Shown: positions 1-5,052 of the stretch, piece after piece
Position numbering within the stretch: position 1 is the stretch's first letter
Layout of the letters: every line of letters starts with the position of its first letter
Assembly: GCA_040382935.1 (NCBI GenBank)
Contig: JBEIEP010000077.1
Span: 1-5,052, forward strand
DNA from: JALQUL01 sp040382935
GTDB lineage: Bacteria > Pseudomonadota > Gammaproteobacteria > Burkholderiales > Burkholderiaceae_C
Direction: 5' to 3'
Length of the DNA: 5,052 nucleotides
The notes under the pieces: model-generated
The model's input: only the letters and a program-made list of their open reading frames with translations
What the model was told of the DNA's origin: nothing
The model's database searches: none
Program-made: the position numbers and the translations under genes

Positions 1-1
1 G

Positions 2-322
2 CGTGATATTTTTGCGCAGCCTGCTTTCAAAGAACTGGTCACAGGCGAGGAGCATTTTCCGGGTAATCACATCACTACGCCTTTGGCGTTAGAGCAGTTC
101 GCACGCGAAAAGGGGGGCACGGTTTACCACCCTGTTGGTACGTGTCGTATGGGCGAAGACGCCAACGCGGTGGTCGATTCGCGCCTGAGGGTGCGAGGCG
201 TGGATGGCTTGCGAGTCATCGATGCCTCTGTCATGCCGCGCATGGTGTCGACCAACACCAATGCCGCAGCCATCATGATAGGTGAAAAGGGTGCAGCCAT
301 GATGCTGGAAGACGCTGTTTAA
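2..322 (+). CDS. GMC-family FAD-dependent alcohol/choline dehydrogenase, C-terminal fragment (5' end outside window)
   Basis: This is the last 106 codons of a glucose-methanol-choline (GMC) oxidoreductase, a flavoenzyme that oxidises a primary alcohol to an aldehyde using bound FAD. The frame is open from base 2, and the gene clearly begins upstream of the window; a TTG at 83 lies inside the conserved domain and is not the start. The fragment carries the GMC C-terminal signature: YHPVGTCRMG (fragment residues 42-51, with the catalytic His at codon 128-130), GLRVIDASVMP (69-79), and STNTNAAAIMIGEKGA (83-98), whose Asn at codon 260-262 is the usual partner of the catalytic His. Full-length members have about 530-560 residues, so roughly four fifths of the protein is missing from view. 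BetA choline dehydrogenases usually read GNLNAP where this one has STNTNAA, so choline should not be assumed as substrate. It lies 60 bp upstream of a co-oriented aldehyde dehydrogenase, which would take over its aldehyde product. The family is sure; the substrate is not known. Confidence 0.93.
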   Translation, partial: RDIFAQPAFKELVTGEEHFPGNHITTPLALEQFAREKGGTVYHPVGTCRMGEDANAVVDSRLRVRGVDGLRVIDASVMPRMVSTNTNAAAIMIGEKGAAMMLEDAV

Positions 323-335
323 ACGCCGGACCGAT

Positions 336-368
336 GCCATACGCTGTAGGGCAAAGTCTTTTTATTTT
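336..368 (+). terminator. Weak stem-loop plus T-rich tract between the dehydrogenase genes (possible leaky terminator or attenuator)
   Basis: Bases 336-352 can form a 7-bp stem with one internal A/G mismatch and a 3-base loop (GCCATAC, GCT, GTAGGGC). A T-rich run, TTTTTATTTT, follows at 359-368. The stem is weak and six bases separate it from the T-run, so strong termination is unlikely. It might lower read-through into the aldehyde dehydrogenase gene or be chance. The rest of the 60-bp gap (323-382) shows no clear promoter, and only a poor purine-rich stretch (GAAGTGA) precedes the next ATG. Confidence 0.2.
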
Positions 369-382
369 GAAGTGAATGATCC

Positions 383-1840
383 ATGTCCAACTATCCCCAT
401 GTTCAGCTTTACGTCGATGGCCACGGGCGCGAGGGCGCTGATGCGCGTAAATTGCCGGTGCGAAACCCTGCCACAGGCGAGGTCATGGGCGAGCTGGCTT
501 GCGCCGAAACCTCTGACCTTGAAGAAGTCGCACAAGCCGCCCATCGTGGCTTTGATGTGTGGCGAAAAATCAGTGCCTTTGACCGCTACAAAATGATGCG
601 CAAGGCTGCGCAGTTGTTGCGTGACAGAGTTGAAGCGGTGGCCCAACTCATGACTTTGGAACAAGGCAAACCCTTGGCCGAAGCCCGCATGGAAGTGATG
701 GCGGGCGCTGACACCATTGATTGGTTTGCCGAAGAGGGCCGCCGCGCCTATGGCCGCGTTATTCCCGCGCGCCAAATGGATGTGTACCAATTGGTCATCA
801 AAGAGCCGGTGGGTCCAGTAGCAGCGTTTACGCCTTGGAACTTTCCCATCAATCAAATTGTGCGCAAGCTTGCTGCCGCCTTGGCTGCGGGTTGTTCCAT
901 CATTGTCAAAGCGCCAGAGGAGACGCCAGCGTCGCCCGCAGAACTGATCCGTGTATTCATTGATGCGGGCGTGCCAGCAGGGGTTGTGAATTTGGTCTAC
1001 GGCGATCCCGCGCACATCTCCACATACCTTATTGCTCATCCTGCCATTCGTAAAATTTCCTTCACGGGTTCAACGCCTGTTGGCAAACAATTGGCGGCCA
1101 TGGCTGGGCAGCACATGAAGCGCATGACCATGGAGTTGGGTGGCCATGCGCCGGTCATCGTATTCAATGATGCCGATATTTCACTGGCTGCCAAGACAAT
1201 GGCCGCCAGCAAGTTTCGCAATGCAGGGCAGGTCTGTGTGTCGCCCACGCGTTTCTTGGTTCAAGAAGGTGTTTTCAACGAATTTGTAGACCAGTTTGTG
1301 ATGCATGCAGAGAAACTCAAAGTGGGCAATGGCATGGAGGCCGGCATCACCATGGGCCCCTTGGCCAACCCGCGACGCGTAACGGCCATGCAAAATTTGG
1401 TGGACGATGCAGAGCAGCAAAATGCCAAACTCAAAACTGGTGGTAAGCGCTTGGGCAGTTCAGGTAACTTCTGGACACCCACGGTTTTGACTGAATTGTC
1501 CTTATCGGCTCGCGCAATGTCAGAAGAACCGTTTGGCCCTATGGCCTTGATCAATCCATTCCATACTTTTGACGACGCGGTTCAAGAAGCCAATCGCCTG
1601 CCATTCGGGCTGGCTGCCTATGCATGGACACGATCGGCTAGAACTGCGCAGCAAATTGCAGCGTCTGTACAAACGGGCATGATCACCATCAACCATTTGG
1701 GCTTGGGCATGCCCGAGACACCATTTGGTGGTGTGAAAGATTCGGGCTATGGCTCAGAAGGTGGCACTGAAGCCTTGGAGGCTTACCTCAATCCCAAGTT
1801 TGTATCTCAGGCGGGTTTGTCTGACGGCTTGTCTGGTTGA
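383..1840 (+). CDS. NAD(P)-dependent aldehyde dehydrogenase, succinate-semialdehyde dehydrogenase-like
   Basis: This 485-residue cytoplasmic aldehyde dehydrogenase has the normal family length and oxidises an aldehyde to a carboxylic acid. Visible motifs in order: PWNFP (151-155, Asn153 stabilises the thiohemiacetal), VKAPEETP (175-182; Lys176 and Glu179 at the cofactor ribose, Glu favouring NAD), FTGS (227-230), ELGG (251-254, general-base Glu251), GQVC (catalytic Cys285, codon 1235-1237), EEPFGP (381-386, Glu382) and PFGGVKDSGYG (447-457). The closest family by motif is succinate-semialdehyde dehydrogenase. Arg161 (IVRK) and Arg279 (FRNAGQVC) match the two arginines that bind the substrate carboxylate there, which points to an acidic semialdehyde. 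It does not look like BetB betaine-aldehyde dehydrogenase. The ATG at 383 gives the usual family N-terminus, although its ribosome binding site is poor. The gene probably shares a transcript with the upstream GMC enzyme. Its last 34 bases overlap the 3' end of the opposite-strand sulfatase gene. The family is secure; the physiological substrate is inferred. Confidence 0.95.
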   Translation: MSNYPHVQLYVDGHGREGADARKLPVRNPATGEVMGELACAETSDLEEVAQAAHRGFDVWRKISAFDRYKMMRKAAQLLRDRVEAVAQLMTLEQGKPLAEARMEVMAGADTIDWFAEEGRRAYGRVIPARQMDVYQLVIKEPVGPVAAFTPWNFPINQIVRKLAAALAAGCSIIVKAPEETPASPAELIRVFIDAGVPAGVVNLVYGDPAHISTYLIAHPAIRKISFTGSTPVGKQLAAMAGQHMKRMTMELGGHAPVIVFNDADISLAAKTMAASKFRNAGQVCVSPTRFLVQEGVFNEFVDQFVMHAEKLKVGNGMEAGITMGPLANPRRVTAMQNLVDDAEQQNAKLKTGGKRLGSSGNFWTPTVLTELSLSARAMSEEPFGPMALINPFHTFDDAVQEANRLPFGLAAYAWTRSARTAQQIAASVQTGMITINHLGLGMPETPFGGVKDSGYGSEGGTEALEAYLNPKFVSQAGLSDGLSG

Positions 1841-3381
1841 ACGGGTTCGACATATGGAAACCTGGCGCGGGCCTTCACACTTGTGGGACCTGCGGTGCCA
1901 GAGCCGCGTATAAAGCGCTGGGTTTCATCCACAAAAGGTTGGTACGCCCAGTTGGGTGTTTTGCTTGAAGCATTGGCCACCTCGGCCAAAAACAAGCGTT
2001 CCTTTTGACTGGCCAAAATGCGGGCATGCATGGTGGCTGGATCCCAATCTTCTACCAAGCGCGCGTGCAACTGCTGCTGCACGTCGGCATATTCAGCTTT
2101 TCCTGCCAAGTCGCGCAATTCGTCTGGATCTTTTTCTAGGTTGAAAAGCATGGGTGCCAAGCCGTGCGTGAAAATGTATTTCCAAGGCCCGTCACGCAGC
2201 ATGCGTGAAGCGGCACTGACACCCTCCGAGCTGTACTCTGAAATTACACAGCGATCGTTGCCTGAATCTTTGCCGGTGAGCAATGGCACAAGGCTTTTGC
2301 CATGCAATGGCCCAACAGGTTCGGGTGCTTGATTGCTGTAGGCCAGGTCTATGAAAGTGGGTAGCAGGTCGACCAAAGATACATGTGCTGAGACACGCGC
2401 CGGTGCGTAGCGTTGGGGCATGGACACAATCAATGGCACGCGCACAGAGGATTCGTAAAAGCTTTGTTTGAACCACATGCCGCGCTCTCCCAGCATTTCC
2501 CCATGGTCCCCACAAAACACCACCACGGTATTGTCATCCAGCCCAGTTTCTTTCAAAACTTCTAAAATTTTGCCAATCTTTTCGTCGACATAACTCACCA
2601 TGCCGTAGTAGGCATGACGGGCGTTCAGAACCTGTTCGTCAGACACGCTGTAAATGTCTTGGGCATGGGCTACGTAAAGCCATTGGCTGTGTTCGTCAAG
2701 CTCTTCAAAAGGAATGGGTGGCACACGCGGTGCATCAATGTCTTCACGGCGGTACAGGTCCCAATGTTTTTGCTGTGCCACAAACGGTGGGTGCGGGTGC
2801 GTGTATGACACCGTGAGGAAGAAAGGTTTGTCTTGCGGCGAACGTGCCAAGTCGTAAAGGCACTGTGCGCCCTTGTATTCCACCTCATCGTCGTAATCGA
2901 TTTGCATGCTGCGCACGCAAGGACCGGCTTCTAAGATGGGGCGCATGCTGACACCTGTTGGGCGATAGGCGGGGCCTTTGAGCCAATCGGGGGTCCAGGC
3001 AAAATCAGCGGGATAAATGTCTGTGGTGAGGCGCTCGTCGAAGCCATGTAATTGGTCAGGACCAATGAAGTGCATTTTTCCGCACAAAATGGTGCGATAG
3101 CCTGCATGCCTTAGGTAATGCGCCATGGTGGGCATAGCGGCAGGGAACTCACTTGCGTTGTCGTACGCAGCAATCGAATGCGGCAGCCGACCTGACAGCA
3201 TCGAAAACCGCGATGGCGCGCAAATAGGGAAATTGCAATATGCGCTGTCAAACACCACACCGTTTTGCGCCAGGCGGCTCAGGTTTGGCGTCTGTACCAG
3301 CGAGTGCCCGTAAAAAGGTAGGGTCGGCACAGCCAGCTGGTCAGCCATGACCAGCAGGATGTTGGGCTTGGAAAACGTCAT
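1807..3381 (-). CDS. BetC-like (choline-sulfatase family) type I sulfatase
   Basis: This is a formylglycine-dependent sulfatase of 524 residues that hydrolyses a sulfate ester to an alcohol plus sulfate. With no signal peptide it should be cytoplasmic, like BetC. Numbered from the ATG at 3381, it has MADQ (12-15, metal ligand Asp14), CAPSR (54-58; Cys54 becomes formylglycine), GKMHFIGPDQLHGF (101-114), TTDIYPADFAWTPDW (119-133), THPHPP (194-199), GDHGE (291-295, metal ligands Asp292 and His293), Lys305, and a C-terminal tail with NWAYQP. The 101-133 stretch is a hallmark of choline sulfatases. Two pocket segments differ from canonical BetC: PTGVS (141-145) stands where WWYHN is usual, and GSGTAG (493-498) replaces a tail motif like NHMNLD. 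The substrate may therefore not be choline-O-sulfate, and I withhold the betC symbol. A GTG at 3387 could add two residues, but the ATG gives the family-typical start and puts Cys54 at the BetC position. It follows the Bug gene closely, probably in one operon, and needs a formylglycine-generating enzyme not seen here. Confidence 0.93.
   Translation of the reverse strand: MTFSKPNILLVMADQLAVPTLPFYGHSLVQTPNLSRLAQNGVVFDSAYCNFPICAPSRFSMLSGRLPHSIAAYDNASEFPAAMPTMAHYLRHAGYRTILCGKMHFIGPDQLHGFDERLTTDIYPADFAWTPDWLKGPAYRPTGVSMRPILEAGPCVRSMQIDYDDEVEYKGAQCLYDLARSPQDKPFFLTVSYTHPHPPFVAQQKHWDLYRREDIDAPRVPPIPFEELDEHSQWLYVAHAQDIYSVSDEQVLNARHAYYGMVSYVDEKIGKILEVLKETGLDDNTVVVFCGDHGEMLGERGMWFKQSFYESSVRVPLIVSMPQRYAPARVSAHVSLVDLLPTFIDLAYSNQAPEPVGPLHGKSLVPLLTGKDSGNDRCVISEYSSEGVSAASRMLRDGPWKYIFTHGLAPMLFNLEKDPDELRDLAGKAEYADVQQQLHARLVEDWDPATMHARILASQKERLFLAEVANASSKTPNWAYQPFVDETQRFIRGSGTAGPTSVKARARFPYVEPVQPDKPSDKPA
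1814..1837. repeat. 12-bp tandem duplication in the overlapping 3' ends of two genes
   Basis: Two adjacent 12-base units, GGTTTGTCTGAC (1814-1825) and GGCTTGTCTGGT (1826-1837), match at 9 of 12 positions, with the first ten bases differing only once. The repeat lies wholly within the 34-bp overlap of the convergent aldehyde dehydrogenase and sulfatase genes. It is in frame on both strands: it reads GLSD-GLSG at the end of the aldehyde dehydrogenase and PDKP-SDKP near the end of the sulfatase. Confidence 0.7.
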
Positions 3382-3390
3382 CTGCACTGG

Positions 3391-3395
3391 TTCCT
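3391..3395 (-). promoter_or_regulatory. Ribosome binding site of the sulfatase gene, abutting the upstream stop codon
   Basis: On the minus strand the Bug gene's TAA stop (3398-3396) is followed directly by AGGAA (3395-3391), giving TAAAGGAA. From AGGA, the distance to the ATG at 3381 is 10 bases and to the GTG at 3387 only 4, so the ATG has the more usual spacing. The tight join suggests one transcript and translational coupling of the two genes. Confidence 0.6.
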
Positions 3396-4388
3396 TTATT
3401 CGGGTTTGATGTCAGCTGCTTTAACAACGCCTACCCACTGTGCCAGATCCTGCTTGAAGTAAGCGTCAAAGTCAGCCGCTTTTCCAGGCTTGGCGCTATT
3501 TGTGCCAGAAGATGACAGCGCTTGGCCGAATTCATTAAGGGCCAGTACGTTATTGACTTCGCTGACCAGTCGGTTGACGACAGCTGCAGGGGTGCCTTGG
3601 GGAGCCATCAAGCCTATCCACTGTTGTATTTCGAACTGTTTCATTCCGGCCTCGGCCATTGTTGGTACATCAGGGAGTCCAGATAAGCGTTGAGTACTGG
3701 TAACAGCAATAGCTCGTACTTTGCCGGCCTTGACTTGAGGAAGCGCTACGGCGGCATTGGCGAATTGAAAGTCGATGCGACCAGCTATCTGGTCGTTCAT
3801 TGCTGCTGGTGCACCTGTATATGGAATGTGAACAACGAAGATATTTTGTCTAGATTTGAACAATTCGCTCATAAGGTGGGCTGGGGAACCAACACCTGCA
3901 GATGCGTAGCTTAGCTTTCCTGGCTGGCTGCGGGCGGCTTTAACCAAGTCATCCAAGGACCTGATATTGCTGTTTGAATTAACGACCAGTACAGCAGGCG
4001 CGTATGCCACCACTGCCACTCGCTCAAAGTCTTTTACAGGATCGAAAGGCATCTTCGAGCCAAGCGCAGCGTTCATGGTCATGGCACTGGTTGTGAAAAG
4101 CAAAGTGTGACCATCGGCGGCCGCCTTGGCCACCAAATCTGCGCCGATGTTTCCACCAGCCCCCACTTTGTTATCAATGACCAACGGTTGGCCTAGGGCA
4201 GTTTGCATGCGTTGCCCGAGTTGACGTGCCGCCACATCAACCAATCCACCCGCTGGCCAAGGGACAACCACTCGGATCGGCTTGGAAGGGTAAGTTTGTG
4301 CGCCGACACTAACGGCTAGCAAAACGCCGGCTAAAAAAATTGTTGATTGAAGGTTGCGTCTCATGGTCTTAAAAACAGATTTGTTCAT
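3396..4388 (-). CDS. Bug/TctC-family tripartite tricarboxylate transporter substrate-binding protein
   Basis: This 330-residue periplasmic solute-binding protein of the Bug family captures small organic acids for TctAB-type secondary transporters. It has the normal family length. The N-terminus is an export signal: basic residues up to Arg11, a hydrophobic core at about 16-28, and a likely signal peptidase I site after VGA (Ala30). The mature protein starts with the typical YPSKPIRVVVPWPAGG (33-48). Asp51 and VGAGGNIGAD (75-84) form the conserved ligand loops, and the mid-domain SYASAGVGSPAHL (160-172) and HIPYTGAPAAMND (187-199) are also typical. The chosen start is the ATG at 4388; an ATG at 4364 would still give a good signal peptide, and neither has a strong ribosome binding site. 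It sits 31 bp after the GntR regulator gene and just before the sulfatase gene. No TctA or TctB genes are visible; such orphan Bug genes are common in Burkholderiales. The ligand cannot be read from the sequence, though context suggests a sulfated or acidic compound. Confidence 0.95.
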   Translation of the reverse strand: MNKSVFKTMRRNLQSTIFLAGVLLAVSVGAQTYPSKPIRVVVPWPAGGLVDVAARQLGQRMQTALGQPLVIDNKVGAGGNIGADLVAKAAADGHTLLFTTSAMTMNAALGSKMPFDPVKDFERVAVVAYAPAVLVVNSNSNIRSLDDLVKAARSQPGKLSYASAGVGSPAHLMSELFKSRQNIFVVHIPYTGAPAAMNDQIAGRIDFQFANAAVALPQVKAGKVRAIAVTSTQRLSGLPDVPTMAEAGMKQFEIQQWIGLMAPQGTPAAVVNRLVSEVNNVLALNEFGQALSSSGTNSAKPGKAADFDAYFKQDLAQWVGVVKAADIKPE

Positions 4389-4419
4389 CTTCGACTTTCA
4401 GAGGGGTTAATTAGCAAGA

Positions 4420-5052
4420 TCAGAGATTCAGTTGCATCTCGAACTGGATAAAGTCCCCGCGGTAAGTGATTTGTCCCAGATAAAGGACTGTTCCGTCAGG
4501 GGACAAAAAAACTCGTCTGACCTCGGCAACTGGTGAATTCACTGGTACCAGTAGTAGTTGGGCCATTTCAACGTCAGCAGTGGAAATACGTAGTGTCTGG
4601 CGGGCTGAGGCAATAACCACATTCGGAAGATCAACCAGTACTGGAACTACGGTCTCTTGACGAAAACGCTTCGGAGCTAAGCGGAACGCTCTTTGATCAA
4701 TAAAAATAGACGCAACAGAGTAGGCTTGCGCATCGCGTGAGTGAACTCGGCGCATGAAGTGATAGGCCGGCGCGGCCAGTCCATCAACTTGAGTGATGGT
4801 GGGCTGTACACCGGATTCTTCTAAAAGCGTGAGTTCGGGCTTGTCGTTGCGGTATGCATCCGCTAAGCCTCGCAGTGAGGTCTCCAAGATGAGTGTTCGG
4901 TCGGGCTGAAGTTGCTCCGTAACAAAAGTGCCACGACCGCGTTGCGGCAGCAATATGCCTTCGCGTGTGAGGATATCAATAGCCTGCCGCACGGTAACAC
5001 GTGCAACCTGAAACTCAGTGACCAAGGCGTCCAGTGATGGGACTTTAGTTCC
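4420..5052 (-). CDS. GntR-family transcriptional regulator with UTRA domain (HutC subfamily), N-terminus outside window
   Basis: The visible 210 codons encode most of a GntR-type repressor of the HutC subfamily, a DNA-binding protein whose C-terminal UTRA domain senses a small molecule. The frame stays open to the right edge: nine codons upstream of a TTG at 5025 read GTKVPSLDA, which is the family's conserved G-x-x-x-PS stretch, so the true start lies about 25-30 codons outside. The winged helix-turn-helix is seen in EFQVARVTVRQAID (fragment 13-26), with the wing at QRGRGTFV (37-44). A UTRA domain follows from about residue 80 to the end, with HFMRRVHS, YSVASIFID and the closing strand LGQITYRGDFIQFEM. 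It is the first gene seen of the minus-strand set and lies 31 bp before the Bug gene, so it likely regulates that operon and itself, and perhaps the convergent dehydrogenases. The operator should lie upstream of it, beyond the window. The effector is unknown, but a pathway intermediate is likely. Confidence 0.94.
   Translation of the reverse strand, partial: GTKVPSLDALVTEFQVARVTVRQAIDILTREGILLPQRGRGTFVTEQLQPDRTLILETSLRGLADAYRNDKPELTLLEESGVQPTITQVDGLAAPAYHFMRRVHSRDAQAYSVASIFIDQRAFRLAPKRFRQETVVPVLVDLPNVVIASARQTLRISTADVEMAQLLLVPVNSPVAEVRRVFLSPDGTVLYLGQITYRGDFIQFEMQLNL

Noticed and set aside
83..85. TTG as start of a small separate + strand gene
   Set aside because: The frame is open upstream to base 2, and the sequence before and after is continuous with a GMC C-terminal domain, so this is an internal leucine codon.
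89..340. Open frame of 83 codons on the minus strand opposite the GMC fragment
   Set aside because: It lies antisense to the conserved GMC signature and has no family features.
362..1039. Open frame of 225 codons on the minus strand within the aldehyde dehydrogenase gene
   Set aside because: It is antisense to a strongly conserved gene, shows no recognisable domain, and is rich in His, Arg and Cys as expected of a shadow frame.
383..1840. Assignment of the aldehyde dehydrogenase as BetB, to complete a choline-sulfate to betaine pathway
   Set aside because: Motifs such as PWNFP, VKAPEETP and the two arginines fit the succinate-semialdehyde type; BetB proteins read differently around these sites (AWNYP and KPSEVTP from memory).
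1835..1848. Inverted repeat GAAC/GTTC just after the aldehyde dehydrogenase stop as a terminator
   Set aside because: The loop would have only two bases and no T-run follows on either side; it also lies inside the sulfatase coding sequence.
5023..5025. TTG as start of the GntR regulator
   Set aside because: The nine codons upstream, up to the window edge, encode conserved residues of the winged helix-turn-helix, and starting here would cut into the DNA-binding domain.

Overview
The window looks like a chromosomal catabolic locus of a proteobacterium. A Burkholderiales (Betaproteobacteria) source is most likely, perhaps Comamonadaceae. The reasons are the Bug-type periplasmic binding protein with no transporter membrane genes beside it, which is typical of that order, the moderate GC content, and the dense packing. 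The taxonomic call is inference from gene content; no rRNA or marker gene is present.

Layout: two gene sets converge. On the + strand, the C-terminal 106 codons of a GMC-family flavin alcohol dehydrogenase (2-322, cut by the left edge) are followed 60 bp later by a complete aldehyde dehydrogenase of the succinate-semialdehyde dehydrogenase type (383-1840). On the - strand, reading from the right edge, come a HutC-type GntR regulator (4420-5052, N-terminus cut off), a Bug/TctC-type substrate-binding protein with a signal peptide (3396-4388), and a cytoplasmic choline-sulfatase-like (BetC-like) sulfatase (1807-3381). The two sets meet tail to tail, and the last 34 bp of the aldehyde dehydrogenase and sulfatase genes overlap on opposite strands. 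No stretch longer than about 60 bp lacks a gene. The promoters of both sets must lie outside the window or very near its edges.

How the genes may work together (inference): the binding protein captures a small organic anion, the sulfatase removes sulfate from a sulfated alcohol, the GMC enzyme oxidises the alcohol to an aldehyde, the aldehyde dehydrogenase makes the acid, and the GntR protein senses an intermediate. This copies the logic of choline-O-sulfate to glycine betaine (BetC, BetA, BetB), but the details do not fit choline. The sulfatase keeps the BetC scaffold and all catalytic residues, yet two segments that shape the choline pocket in the Sinorhizobium enzyme are replaced. The aldehyde dehydrogenase keeps the two arginines used by succinate-semialdehyde dehydrogenases to hold a carboxylate and is not BetB-like. 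The most interesting reading is therefore a sulfate-ester catabolic module for an alcohol other than choline, possibly an acidic one. The overlapping gene ends also hold a 12-bp tandem duplication that extends both proteins at once.
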